A stretch of 64,000 bases of DNA, taken from the NCBI RefSeq assembly GCF_030440575.1, contig NZ_CP047189.1:248001-312000 (forward strand), in the 5' to 3' direction. Shown piece by piece: positions 9,302 through 17,881 of this stretch (its first letter is position 1; each line of letters begins with the position of its first letter). A program made the translations under genes and the position numbers. A model generated the notes under the pieces. It ran no database searches. It worked only from the letters and a program-made list of their open reading frames with translations, and had not been told where the DNA came from. This DNA is from Corynebacterium ciconiae DSM 44920. Lineage in GTDB: Bacteria; Actinomycetota; Actinomycetes; Mycobacteriales; Mycobacteriaceae.

Positions 9302-9357
9302 ACAGCACTCTTGTTCCCCTGCTTCCATGCAGCGGGGCGGGAGTGCTGTTCTATTTG
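9302..9357 (+). terminator. Terminator after nusG
   Basis: ACAGCACTC (9302-9310) pairs with GAGTGCTGT (9341-9349), followed by TCTATTT. An inner CCCCTGC/GCAGCGGGG stem extends it. Confidence 0.75.
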
Positions 9358-9383
9358 GTCTGACCTGCTAGAAGGTGTAGACT
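9355..9383 (+). promoter_or_regulatory. Promoter for rplK-rplA
   Basis: TTGGTC (9355-9360), a 17-nt spacer and TAGACT (9378-9383) lie right after the nusG terminator. The implied leader to rplK is about 200 nt. Apart from this promoter nothing is recognised in 9384-9590, though such leaders often hold an L1 autoregulation site. Confidence 0.5.
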
Positions 9384-9597
9384 TTCCCTTCGCGTGTCTG
9401 CGCACCTACGCGCAGCACTCGCCTCCGCGTGAACAGCACCTGTTATCACTGCAGGTGCAGCACGCACCGAATACTGTCAATATCCCCGGTGGCTGAGTTG
9501 AGCTCGGCATCCGGACGCATCGGCTGCATACGGGCGGGTTAATACTAGCCAGTACCTGCCCTCGCCGGTGCGGTACCAAGGAAGAGGTTCATCAAAC

Positions 9598-10029
9598 ATG
9601 GCTAAGAAGAAGAAAAAGGTCTCTGGCCTCATCAAGCTGCAGATCGAGGCTGGCGCCGCTAACCCGGCTCCCCCGGTCGGCCCGGCCCTCGGTGCCCATG
9701 GTGTCAACATCATGGAGTTCTGCAAGGCCTACAACGCTGCTACCGAGGCCCAGCGCGGCAACATCGTGCCGGTGGAGATCACCGTCTACGAGGATCGCTC
9801 CTTCGACTTCGTGCTGAAGACCCCGCCGGCAGCCAAGCTGCTGCTGAAGGCCGCTGGCCTGAAGAAGGGCTCCGGCGTTCCCCACACTGACAAGGTTGGC
9901 TCTGTCACCTGGGATCAGTGCAAGGAGATCGCCACCACCAAGAAGCCGGACCTCAACGCCAACGACATCGAGGCTGCTGCCAAGATCATCGCCGGCACCG
10001 CCCGCTCCATGGGCATCGAGGTCAAGTAA
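9598..10029 (+). CDS. rplK: 50S ribosomal protein L11
   Basis: L11 (143 aa) binds the GTPase-associated region of 23S rRNA. The N-terminal domain shows [31 protein letters not shown], with the flexible Pro-rich hinge used in factor and thiopeptide contact. The C-terminal rRNA-binding domain ends in [17 protein letters not shown]. The start at ATG 9598 has AAGGAAGAGG upstream; a frame opening at 9568 would add ten residues with no homology look. rplA follows after 131 nt. Confidence 0.97.
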   Translation: MAKKKKKVSGLIKLQIEAGAANPAPPVGPALGAHGVNIMEFCKAYNAATEAQRGNIVPVEITVYEDRSFDFVLKTPPAAKLLLKAAGLKKGSGVPHTDKVGSVTWDQCKEIATTKKPDLNANDIEAAAKIIAGTARSMGIEVK

Positions 10030-10160
10030 CACCTTCGCCGCCTCTGTGGAGGCCTGCCGCCTTCCCCGTTGTGGGGCAGGCGGGTGGTAGGGCCCGCTCA
10101 CGGCCCATCGACACCACAACATTCCCGACACACGTTTCAAAACATTAAGGATTGTGAAAC

Positions 10161-10874
10161 ATGAGCAAGAAGCACTCCCGCCGCTACCAGGAGCTCCAGT
10201 CCAAGGTGGACAAGGGCCGGATCTACTCTCCGATCGAGGCCGTTCAGCTGGCTAAGGACACCTCCTCTGACAAGTACGACGCATCCGTGGACGTTGCCGT
10301 CCGCCTCGGCGTGGACCCCCGCAAGGCTGATCAGCTTGTGCGTGGCACCGTCTCCCTGCCGAACGGCACCGGTAAGTCCGTGCGCGTGGTTGTCTTCGCC
10401 GCTGGCCCGAACGCCACCGCCGCTGAGGAAGCTGGCGCTGACTTCGTGGGCTCCGAGGATCTGATCGAGAAGATCCAGGGCGGCTGGACCGACTTCGACG
10501 CCGCTATCGCCACCCCGGACCAGATGGCCAAGGTGGGTCGCGTGGCTCGCGTCTTGGGCCCCCGTGGCCTGATGCCGAACCCGAAGACCGGCACCGTCAC
10601 CACCGATGTGGCCAAGGCTGTCAAGGAGATCAAGGGCGGTAAGATCGCCTTCCGCGTGGACAAGGCTGCTAACCTGCACGCCCTGATCGGCAAGGCCTCC
10701 TTCACCCCCGAGCAGCTGGCCGAGAACTACGGCGCTCTCATCGATGAGCTCCTGCGCCTCAAGCCGGCCTCGTCCAAGGGTATCTACCTGAAGAAGATCA
10801 CCGTCTCCTCCACCCAGGGTCCCGGCATCCCCGTGGACACCTCCGTGGTGAAGAACTACGCCGCTAAGGCCTAA
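10161..10874 (+). CDS. rplA: 50S ribosomal protein L1
   Basis: L1 (237 aa) forms the L1 stalk and often represses its own operon by binding the leader mRNA. Conserved stretches include [55 protein letters not shown] and the C-terminal [21 protein letters not shown] 10161 has AAGGA at a spacing of about 10. The gene ends the cluster; a strong inverted repeat follows and the next gene is convergent. Confidence 0.97.
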   Translation: MSKKHSRRYQELQSKVDKGRIYSPIEAVQLAKDTSSDKYDASVDVAVRLGVDPRKADQLVRGTVSLPNGTGKSVRVVVFAAGPNATAAEEAGADFVGSEDLIEKIQGGWTDFDAAIATPDQMAKVGRVARVLGPRGLMPNPKTGTVTTDVAKAVKEIKGGKIAFRVDKAANLHALIGKASFTPEQLAENYGALIDELLRLKPASSKGIYLKKITVSSTQGPGIPVDTSVVKNYAAKA

Positions 10875-10945
10875 GCTCTTTATCCCCTCGAGGCGCCACC
10901 CCAGCCGCGCAAACGGCGAGGGTGGATCCCTTGGGACACACGCAC

Positions 10946-10991
10946 ACCCCTGTCACCCTTCGTATCTCGCGGAGATGCTGGTGACAGGGGT
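10946..10991. terminator. Inverted repeat between rplA and the convergent DUF2254 gene
   Basis: ACCCCTGTCACC (10946-10957) pairs perfectly with GGTGACAGGGGT (10980-10991). The T-run is weak. It lies between convergent genes and could end both transcripts. Confidence 0.65.
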
Positions 10992-11030
10992 CTTGTGCAT
11001 TGTGCCCACCGAAGCTAGGCTGCTGGCGCC

Positions 11031-12305
11031 CTAGCTGCCGATGCCTGCAGCCTCCAGTACCCGCTGTCGGTCCATGGGTTCTTCGATGCTGCGCTCCGCG
11101 GCGCGGACGATCGCCTCGATCTCTTTGCGCACCACCGCCCGTACGGCAGCATCCTGCGATTCTGCGCCCACGATGTGCAGCAGGTCCAGCAGGTCCACCA
11201 GCACGCCCGGTTCTTGGGCACCGTAGCGGCGCATCTCCGACACCCATTCGGCAATTAGTGCGGCCTGGCTGCGTTCTGCGGCCCACAGCACGCGGCGGCC
11301 GTGGGCGTCGTCCCGCACCACGGGGCGGGGTGGATGGGCAACGAGGGTGCGCAACACGCTGGTGGCTTGGCCGATGGCGTGGCGGGCAGTGGTGGGATCG
11401 TTCACCCCGGGCGACAGCGCCCGCACACCGATATCGAGGAGCTGGCGCAGCCCGAGGGCAAAGTCGCTGCCAGAGACCCGCTCGAGGGAGAGAAAGATCG
11501 GATCGGGCATCTGAATGGCGTGGGTGGCGTGCTGAGTGTCGCACCACCAGTGCGCGACTGGCTGGCCGGCGATGATGCGATCGCCGGGTTGGACGTCAAT
11601 GACCACGGTGGCGTCATGCGCAGCGGCCCAGTCCGCGACCGTGTCGTGATCGATGCGCTGCACATAGCCAAAATTTTCTGCCCGCAACGTGGCCGCGTGG
11701 TGTGCGGGCGTGGGCCGCTCGTATTCCACGGCAGGGGTGTCGTCGGTGCTCGTGGTCTGCGCATGGGCGAGGGTGCGTGTAGCCGATTGACGGATGATGG
11801 TGTCCACTCGCACCATGTCCACGACGCGCGAGACGTACCAGATGAAGGTGCCGAGCGCGATGAGCACACCGATCACGGCGACGGTCACAGCCAGTTGGGG
11901 CGGGGATTCCGCCTCTTTATCCAGAGAGCGCAATACCAGCACGGCATACACGAAATTGCCCACATACACGGCGATGATGCCGCGTACTGCGGGGGATTCG
12001 ATGTAGTCGCGGAGCAATTGGTGCGAGAAATTCCCCGAGGCCACCTGCAGCACAATGAGGGTCATGGAGATCGTGGTAGTCAGTACCGTCATGGTGGAGG
12101 AGGCCACGAAGCTGAGCATGTCGGCTGCCGCGTCGGTGTCGCCGGGCCACAGGTATTGTGCGAGCACATATTCGCCTGGCACAGTCACCTCGGTGAGCAC
12201 GATGGCCACGATGGCCGCCACGATGCCGGTGACCGCCGCCCCCGACCACAGTTTCGAGGTGGCGAGGTTTTTCAACGCATAGAGAAAACGCTTCACACGC
12301 CCCAT
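11031..12305 (-). CDS. DUF2254 integral membrane protein
   Basis: This 424-residue protein has four predicted N-terminal helices (about 20-42, 63-90, 108-128, 137-160) and a large cytoplasmic C-terminal domain. The DUF2254 hallmark is the stretch GVRALSPGVNDPTTARHAI, preceded by an SDFALGLRQLLDIG segment. RTLVAHPPRPVV follows. The family is widespread in actinobacteria and proteobacteria with no proven function. The gene stands alone between rplA (convergent) and a lipoprotein gene (divergent), so context gives no role. Start ATG at 12305. Confidence 0.85.
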   Translation of the reverse strand: MGRVKRFLYALKNLATSKLWSGAAVTGIVAAIVAIVLTEVTVPGEYVLAQYLWPGDTDAAADMLSFVASSTMTVLTTTISMTLIVLQVASGNFSHQLLRDYIESPAVRGIIAVYVGNFVYAVLVLRSLDKEAESPPQLAVTVAVIGVLIALGTFIWYVSRVVDMVRVDTIIRQSATRTLAHAQTTSTDDTPAVEYERPTPAHHAATLRAENFGYVQRIDHDTVADWAAAHDATVVIDVQPGDRIIAGQPVAHWWCDTQHATHAIQMPDPIFLSLERVSGSDFALGLRQLLDIGVRALSPGVNDPTTARHAIGQATSVLRTLVAHPPRPVVRDDAHGRRVLWAAERSQAALIAEWVSEMRRYGAQEPGVLVDLLDLLHIVGAESQDAAVRAVVRKEIEAIVRAAERSIEEPMDRQRVLEAAGIGS

Positions 12306-12414
12306 GCTACGTAGTGCGCAGCACGCTTATCGACGCCACCTTCCCGCCCACAAACCCCAACGCTAAGTCTCGGCGTGGCGGCGGGGGAGCGGAGGTGTGC
12401 AACAATTGGGTGCT

Positions 12415-12978
12415 ATGAGTATTTCTATGCGTCAGCGCCCTGCCCGTGCCGGCCTCGCAGTGGCAGCCTCCGTACTGCTGCTCGGAGTGGCTGGCTGTTC
12501 CTCCGATGACGGCGATAGCGCGGCATCGCTTAGCAGCGAGGCTTCCAGCGCCGCCTCCTCGGTGACCAGCTCTGAGGAGTCCACCACCACTGAGGCCGCC
12601 GGTGGCGACGGCGAATGCGCCGTGAACCCGAATGCGGAGGCCGTGCACCGCGCGGTGGGGCAGATCAACCAGGAGGAAGGTTCCTGGTCCTTTAAGGGCG
12701 ATTCCAACTGGAACCCCTGCACCGATCTCACCTACGCCCGCGTGGATGAAGCCGATAAGCCTATGGATAACGCCAAGTCCGTGCTGCTGCTCTTCCACGC
12801 CGGCGAATATGTGGGACGCGATGAAGGTAGCCCGCACACCATCCAAGACCTCACGCCTGATCTGGATGGATATGGCATCGACGTCACCTACAAGGATGGC
12901 GATGAGAGCGATAATGTCCTGCTCTACTGGAACGAACAGGACAACGCAGTAGCCTATCAGCGCCCTGAAGAAAACTAA
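12415..12978 (+). CDS. LppP/LprE-family lipoprotein
   Basis: An exported lipoprotein of about 187 residues. The signal peptide has basic RQRPAR, a hydrophobic core and lipobox VAGC with the acylated Cys near residue 28. A Ser/Thr/Glu-rich linker (about 30-65) is followed by a globular part with WNPCTDLTYARV, SVLLLFHAGEYVG and VLLYWNEQDN, the pattern of the LppP/LprE family of mycobacteria and corynebacteria. Two Cys (ECAVNP and NPCTDL) could form a disulfide. ATG 12415 is preferred over GTG 12397, which would only lengthen the signal peptide. The function is unknown. Confidence 0.8.
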   Translation: MSISMRQRPARAGLAVAASVLLLGVAGCSSDDGDSAASLSSEASSAASSVTSSEESTTTEAAGGDGECAVNPNAEAVHRAVGQINQEEGSWSFKGDSNWNPCTDLTYARVDEADKPMDNAKSVLLLFHAGEYVGRDEGSPHTIQDLTPDLDGYGIDVTYKDGDESDNVLLYWNEQDNAVAYQRPEEN

Positions 12979-12998
12979 GGGCCTCTCGGCCCTTCATC
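12979..12998 (+). terminator. Short hairpin after the lipoprotein gene
   Basis: GGGCC and GGCCC surround a TCTC loop directly after the stop, followed by TTC. It is short and may only attenuate. Confidence 0.35.
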
Positions 12999-13032
12999 AC
13001 CCCAACCGGTCACTGAAGGAGAGGATGCCTCC

Positions 13033-14070
13033 ATGAGAACAGCGCGGACGGTCATCGTTCAGCTTGTTCTCTGGGCTCTCGTAGCGGCCTGCGGGCTTCT
13101 CATCCTCTTCCCCCATACCGCGCCAGCACGCTGGTTGAGCACCCGCATGGGTGTGGCCCAGGTGCTGGCTTTTCCCTATCTCGTGGCTGGGGCCGGGCTC
13201 GTGTTCGCGCTAGTGCTTGGAATATGGGGGTGGATGCGCCGCAGTGCCGGATGGGGGTGTTGGTCTACCGCTGCGGCCGGGTGTGTAGCAATGGTTCTTG
13301 CCCTCATCATGGGCTTAAGTCCGGTGCCCGCCCCGCGGGGAGGGGAGCAGGCGCGCCCCGCGCAGCCCTCGCCCGAGTCCATCACGGTGGTTACTTTTAA
13401 TAGCCAAAACACGCTCACCGCCAGCGGTTTCGGCGAACTCGTAGACACTATCGATCCCGATATCGTGGTCCTGCCCGAGGCTGAGCGCCACCGAGTGAAG
13501 GTGGCGGTGGCTGGCACCGAGTTTGAGGATGCCTTCATCGACCCCGATCCCGCTGGACCGCCAGTCCTCGGCCCCGCCGCCACCCAAGTGCTCGTCCACC
13601 CTCGCCTTGGTACCACCCGCCCAGCCGATGTGCCCTCCTTCGAGGTTGAGGCCAAGGCTGGGATTGTGACTCCTCCGGCGGCGGGGGAGTTTCGCGTGGC
13701 TGGGGTGCATCCCGTTCCGCCGATGCCACAGCTTGTCCCAGCCTGGCGGGAGCAGACAATAGCCTTTATGCGCTACGGCGAGGACGTTGAGGAGCCTGTG
13801 ATCCTCGCCGGTGATTTCAATGCCACCCTCCGCCATGGCCCCCTCGCAGCGCGTGAACGTCTCACGGCCGCCAGCGAGGTGTGTTCACGCCGCGCGGTGG
13901 GGACCTGGCCCGCCGATGCCCCTGTGGCCAACGCTTGGCACCTTCATCCCCTGCGTACCCCGATCGATCACGTCTTTGTCTCTGGCGAGTTTCGAGTGGT
14001 GGACTGCGACACCATGCCTATTGGCCAAGCCGATCACCTCGCCTTCATCGCACGCATCACCCGCACTTAA
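13033..14070 (+). CDS. Membrane-anchored endonuclease/exonuclease/phosphatase-family protein
   Basis: This 345-residue protein has three N-terminal helices (about 8-27, 42-65, 75-97) and an extracytoplasmic EEP (DNase I-like) domain. Catalytic-type motifs are all recognisable: VVTFNSQN (metal Asn), IVVLPEAER (metal Glu), GVHPVPP (His), ILAGDFNAT (D-x-N), TPIDHVFVSG (DH pair) and QADHLAF (final Asp-His). Relatives act on phosphodiester or phospholipid substrates outside the cell; the substrate here is unknown. ATG 13033 has AAGGAG upstream. Confidence 0.85.
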   Translation: MRTARTVIVQLVLWALVAACGLLILFPHTAPARWLSTRMGVAQVLAFPYLVAGAGLVFALVLGIWGWMRRSAGWGCWSTAAAGCVAMVLALIMGLSPVPAPRGGEQARPAQPSPESITVVTFNSQNTLTASGFGELVDTIDPDIVVLPEAERHRVKVAVAGTEFEDAFIDPDPAGPPVLGPAATQVLVHPRLGTTRPADVPSFEVEAKAGIVTPPAAGEFRVAGVHPVPPMPQLVPAWREQTIAFMRYGEDVEEPVILAGDFNATLRHGPLAARERLTAASEVCSRRAVGTWPADAPVANAWHLHPLRTPIDHVFVSGEFRVVDCDTMPIGQADHLAFIARITRT

Positions 14071-14485
14071 TACCCCAGCGGTTGAGACGCCCTCAAAGCC
14101 TTGTTTTCGCCAGCGTATAAACCATTATGGGCTAAAACACTGATTTTTCTCAGCTATGATGTGCGCCACGTTATAGATCGTTGAGCGGGTGGCCGTCCGG
14201 CGTGGGTGGTGGTGTGTCGACGAAAGTGCCCGCACGCTGCGCGCATGACACACCATCTATATGTGTAAAGTCTCTTGTCGAGGCCGTCTAAGCGCTTTAT
14301 GGCACAGTGTCCTATTTGTGATCACATTGAGACGCTCTTAGTTTTTCACGGTAGCCCTGTGTACTGCAGATATAGTGTCCGATCTGGCATTTCATACACT
14401 TTTCATGTCCGATCGTGTCCGAATTCCGGCCGCAATCTGAGACGCGGACGTTTCAACAAGAATAAAAGATGTAAACACAGCTGGC
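14071..14485. other. Gene-free, relatively AT-rich stretch before the adhesin gene
   Basis: No convincing coding sequence is seen. A 74-codon open frame (14275-14499, plus) begins with Cys-His-containing residues but lacks a ribosome-binding site and any family look. Base composition is lower in G+C than the flanks. A TGTCCGA repeat cluster lies at 14376-14422. Confidence 0.5.
14376..14422 (+). repeat. Three copies of TGTCCGA
   Basis: TGTCCGATC occurs at 14376 and 14406, and TGTCCGA again at 14416. This is a possible regulator-binding array 60-110 nt upstream of the adhesin promoter. It may be chance. Confidence 0.3.
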
Positions 14486-14514
14486 TTGCTGAAGCCTGAA
14501 AAAGGTATTAGATT
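14486..14514 (+). promoter_or_regulatory. Candidate promoter of the thioester adhesin gene
   Basis: TTGCTG (14486-14491), a 17-nt spacer and TAGATT (14509-14514). It implies an untranslated leader of roughly 130 nt. Confidence 0.4.
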
Positions 14515-14652
14515 TCCACTTCATCGCCATAGACGTCCCATGTGGAAACAGGGGTGAGAAGGCTATGGCTGGAAAGTATCTCCGGTGTTCTCGGGCGGTG
14601 CGGATGCACGCTCGGAGCGCTGCCGGAACGGAAATTGAAAAGCAGGAGAACA

Positions 14653-16488
14653 TTGAACGCTTTGAGAACAAGCTGGACGGCCGTGTTGGCCGCCGTCGCC
14701 TTGCTTGTGGGAGTAATCGCGGTGGGCCTGCCGGCCACCGCTCAGGCCACCGAGGGACAGGACTACCGCGGATTCACCACCGCCACCCCGTTCAGCCACT
14801 TTCGTGTCACCGAATGGACCGGACAGGATGTTGCCCAAACTGATGGCGAGGTAGCGTTCTGCTTCAACCAGCGTCTTGCGCCCCCGACCTCTGCGGACTC
14901 GAACTACCCGGTTCGCATGACCTCCTCCTATGATCTGCTCGAAGCCGCGAACAAGCCCAGTTCGGGCACTCGCTCGGCCTTCGACAACAACGAGGAGTTC
15001 ACCGAGGCCATTTTGCGCACGATCTACAACGGCTACGGCTTCAACGCCGCCGGCATCAAGGAGCGCTTCGGCCTGAGCGAGGGCGACTTCTACCACGCCA
15101 CTCAGCTGGCCGTGTGGCGCTACACCGACAACATGTTCACCGCCAACGGCTCCCGCGAAGCCAGCGCTGAATCTATTGCTGCTGTGGATCCCCACGCTGC
15201 CAACAACTTTAACGTTGCCCGCGCCGCCGCCGCGCTGCTGGGCAAGGATTCCGAGGTGAAGCTGGCCAAGCACCCCGAGGACGCTGTGATTCGCGTCTAC
15301 GTGACCGACCAGACCCCGCAGATGTCCGGTTCGGTAGCTGCCCGTGGTTTCCAGAACCTGCTGACCGTGGAGATGACCCACGGTAAGGGCGGCGAGCGCG
15401 TGGTTGTGGAAGGTAACACCCCTCAGGCTCCGAAGAAGGAGAACCGCGGTCCGTCCTCCATGCGGACCACTGTCTCCGTCGAGGGCAAGAAGGCTTCCTC
15501 CGAGACTCCCGTGGAGCTCGAGGCCAACGAGGTCTCCCAGGCCGTGCACGTGGTAGACACCATCGCCTTCGAGGGTTTTGAGAAGGACAAGGAGTACACC
15601 TTCACCGGTGAGCTCATGGACCTCAATGACGACCGCGTGGTGGCCACCGCCACTCAGGTGGAAACAGTCAAGGATGCGAAGGGCACCGTGAAGGTGGACT
15701 TTGGTGAGCGCAATCTTGAGCCCGGCCACTCCTATGTGGTTTTCGAAAAGGCCGTGCGTTCCGAGGGCGGACAGCCTGTCGAGGGTGGTCACGAGGTGGT
15801 TCACCGCGACCGTGAGGATCGTGCACAGACGATCGTCGTCAAGTCTGCTCCCGTAGAGCTGCCGGGCGAGTCCACCCCCGCCGCCCCAGTCCCGGCCCAG
15901 CCGAACTGCTCGGATAAGCCGAACTGTGGCAAGCCGAAGAAGCCGAACTGCTCGGACAAGCCGGATTGCGGTAAGAAGGACAAGCCCAAGAAGCCTTCGT
16001 GCGGTGACAAGCCGGATTGCCACAAGCCGAAGAAGCCGGAAAAGCCCGAGAAGCCGAAGAAGCCGGAAAAGCCCGAGAAGCCGAAGAAGCCGTCCTGCGA
16101 GGACAAGCCGGACTGCGGCAAGAAGGACAAGCCCAAGAAGGATAAGCCGAAGAAGGAGGAGCCGAAGAAGGACGCTCCTGCAGAGGAGCCGAAGAGGGAG
16201 AAGCCGGAGCGGGAAACTCCCGCTACCGAGACCTCTGAATCGGAGACCCCTGCCACCACGGCACCGGAGTCGAGCACTCCCACCCCGTCCGCCGCTGAGA
16301 AGCCGGTCCGCAGCCAGGGCAATGCCCCGCAGACCTCGCCGGCTCCCACCAAGGCCGCAAACAAGGAAGAAAAGCGCACCGGCCTCGCCGACACCGGCGC
16401 CTCGGTGATCACCATGAGCATCTTCGCTCTCGTGATGATCTTCCTGGGTGGCACGCTGATCCTAGTTCGACTGCGTAGCCGCGACTAA
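14653..16488 (+). CDS. Sortase-anchored thioester (TQXA) and VaFE domain surface adhesin
   Basis: An exported wall-anchored protein of about 611 residues. The signal peptide ends at PATAQA (residue 32). The thioester domain has the reactive Cys in EVAFCFNQR (Cys70) and the partner Gln in HATQLAVWRY (Gln151). Such domains link covalently to host or surface amines. A VaFE/Cna-B-like repeat spans about 286-397 (VVDTIAFEGF ... HSYVVFEKAV), the type that forms isopeptide bonds. A Lys/Pro-rich stalk with four C-x-DKP-x-C units spans about 418-488, then a Thr/Glu/Pro region. The sorting signal is LADTG (578-582), a hydrophobic helix and RLRSRD. LAxTG suggests a class E sortase; none is in the window. 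The TTG start at 14653 is chosen for AGGAG 4 nt upstream; TTG 14635 is an alternative. Confidence 0.88.
   Translation: MNALRTSWTAVLAAVALLVGVIAVGLPATAQATEGQDYRGFTTATPFSHFRVTEWTGQDVAQTDGEVAFCFNQRLAPPTSADSNYPVRMTSSYDLLEAANKPSSGTRSAFDNNEEFTEAILRTIYNGYGFNAAGIKERFGLSEGDFYHATQLAVWRYTDNMFTANGSREASAESIAAVDPHAANNFNVARAAAALLGKDSEVKLAKHPEDAVIRVYVTDQTPQMSGSVAARGFQNLLTVEMTHGKGGERVVVEGNTPQAPKKENRGPSSMRTTVSVEGKKASSETPVELEANEVSQAVHVVDTIAFEGFEKDKEYTFTGELMDLNDDRVVATATQVETVKDAKGTVKVDFGERNLEPGHSYVVFEKAVRSEGGQPVEGGHEVVHRDREDRAQTIVVKSAPVELPGESTPAAPVPAQPNCSDKPNCGKPKKPNCSDKPDCGKKDKPKKPSCGDKPDCHKPKKPEKPEKPKKPEKPEKPKKPSCEDKPDCGKKDKPKKDKPKKEEPKKDAPAEEPKREKPERETPATETSESETPATTAPESSTPTPSAAEKPVRSQGNAPQTSPAPTKAANKEEKRTGLADTGASVITMSIFALVMIFLGGTLILVRLRSRD
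15901..16116 (+). repeat. Coding repeat: four Cys-pair units in Lys/Pro-rich stalk
   Basis: The units NCSDKPNCGK, NCSDKPDCGK, SCGDKPDCHK and SCEDKPDCGK are separated by PKKP/KPEK blocks. Each has two Cys at C-x5-C spacing. Near-identical codons imply recent expansion and likely length variation between strains. Confidence 0.8.
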
Positions 16489-16529
16489 ACACACCACGGA
16501 CCCAAGTGTCACGTGATGAATAAAACCTA

Positions 16530-16570
16530 GGGCACAGCCTCGCTTCATGCGGGCGCTGTGCCCTTCGGTC
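16530..16570 (+). terminator. Terminator after the adhesin gene
   Basis: GGGCACAGC (16530-16538) pairs with GCTGTGCCC (16555-16563), followed by TTCGGTCAT. The T-run is weak. Confidence 0.55.
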
Positions 16571-16669
16571 ATGCATATCCATCCATAAAATATGTGGCGC
16601 GCGTCTCATCATGGCTGTACGATAGCAATCTAGTACGTACACTTCAGTAGCTCTGCGCTGGGAGGCAGC

Positions 16670-17863
16670 ATGACACGGTCCACGGACACAGACATCGTTA
16701 TCGTCGGAGCAGCACGCACCCCGATCGGCCGCCTCATGGGTCGCCTATCCACCCTCAGCGCCCCAGAGCTAGGAAGCATCGCCATTCGTCATGCGCTCGC
16801 CGGATCGGAGATCAACCCCGAGCTAGTGGATGCCGTCATTGTGGGGCATGTGCTCAGCGCGGGCGTGGGGCAAAACCCAGCAAAGCAGGCCGCGCTCGGG
16901 GCAGGCATCTCTCCCCGGGCTCACACCGCCACCGTGAACAAGGTATGCCTCTCCGGTCTGAGCGCGCTTATCGACGCCACCCGCATGCTCCAGCTTGGGG
17001 ATGCCGATGTGGTCGTGGCCGGTGGTATGGAATCGATGTCCCAAGCCCCGCATCTACTGCTGGGCAGCAGGCGGGGGACCACCTACGGGCCTCTGCGCAC
17101 CCTCGATCACATGGCTCACGATGGGCTCACCGCCGCCGACCTCGGCATTGCAATGGGGGAGCTGGGGGAACGGCATGCCGAGCGCTATCCGGTCACGCGC
17201 AGCGAACAAGACGAGTTGGCCGCCTGTTCGCATCAGCGCGCCGCCCGCGCGACCGCGGCAGGACATTTTGCGGCAGAGATCGCGCCGGTGAGTATTGCTC
17301 AACGCGGCGGGGAAGATGTGGTACACGAGGATGAGGGGATTCGCCCCGACTGCACGGTAGATACCCTCGCTCGGCTGCGTCCCGCGTTTAGCCCAGAGGG
17401 CACATTGACCGCCGGGAACTCCTCCCAAATCTCCGATGGGGCAGCCGCCGTTGTTCTCACCCGCCGCCATATCGCTGAAGGGAAGGGCTGGACTGTCCTG
17501 GCGTTCGTGAAATCGTATGGGCAGGTGGCTGGCCCCGATAACTCCCTTCAGGAACAGCCTGCACACGCATTACAGACCGCACTGTCAGCCCAAGGCTGGC
17601 GGGCGGGGGATCTCGACTGGGTAGAAATTAATGAAGCCTTCGCCGCGGTGGCGGTGCACTCGGCAGGCGTGCTCGGTATCGAACCGGCGGTGCTGAACCC
17701 TGACGGCGGCGCGGTATCGCTCGGCCACCCCATCGGCGCCTCTGGAGCTCGGCTTGCAGTCCACGCAGCTCACGTGCTGCACGCGGGGCGCGCCCGCAGG
17801 GCGGGGGTAAGCCTCTGCGGCGGGGGAGGCCAAGGCGAGGCGCTGTTGCTCGAGCGGGCCTAG
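16670..17863 (+). CDS. Acetyl-CoA C-acyltransferase (thiolase)
   Basis: A type II-like thiolase (397 aa). The acylated Cys is C93 in VNKVCLSGLSAL. The C-terminal triad region shows VEINEAFAAVAVHSAG, GGAVSLGHPIGASGAR (His) and SLCGGGGQGEALLLE (second Cys). It cleaves 3-ketoacyl-CoA or condenses acetyl-CoA. Its neighbours (HIBYL-CoA hydrolase-like and enoyl-CoA hydratase 18 bp downstream, acyl-CoA dehydrogenase and HSD10-like SDR further on) favour a degradative role, for example 2-methylacetoacetyl-CoA or short-chain substrates. RBS GGGAGG precedes ATG 16670. Confidence 0.9.
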   Translation: MTRSTDTDIVIVGAARTPIGRLMGRLSTLSAPELGSIAIRHALAGSEINPELVDAVIVGHVLSAGVGQNPAKQAALGAGISPRAHTATVNKVCLSGLSALIDATRMLQLGDADVVVAGGMESMSQAPHLLLGSRRGTTYGPLRTLDHMAHDGLTAADLGIAMGELGERHAERYPVTRSEQDELAACSHQRAARATAAGHFAAEIAPVSIAQRGGEDVVHEDEGIRPDCTVDTLARLRPAFSPEGTLTAGNSSQISDGAAAVVLTRRHIAEGKGWTVLAFVKSYGQVAGPDNSLQEQPAHALQTALSAQGWRAGDLDWVEINEAFAAVAVHSAGVLGIEPAVLNPDGGAVSLGHPIGASGARLAVHAAHVLHAGRARRAGVSLCGGGGQGEALLLERA

Positions 17864-17881
17864 GGGCGATCGGACGCGACG

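Noticed and set aside
12979..13032. Possible riboswitch or regulatory RNA between lipoprotein and phosphodiesterase-like genes
   Set aside because: Only a short GGGCC/GGCCC hairpin and an RBS fit in 54 bases.
14275..14499. 74-codon plus-strand frame with CPICDHIE near its start
   Set aside because: No RBS, no known family, in a region with different composition; the Cys residues look fortuitous.
14563..16023. Minus-strand 486-codon frame opposite the thioester adhesin
   Set aside because: The plus strand encodes a complete surface protein with signal peptide, thioester motifs and sorting signal; the antisense frame has no recognisable family.
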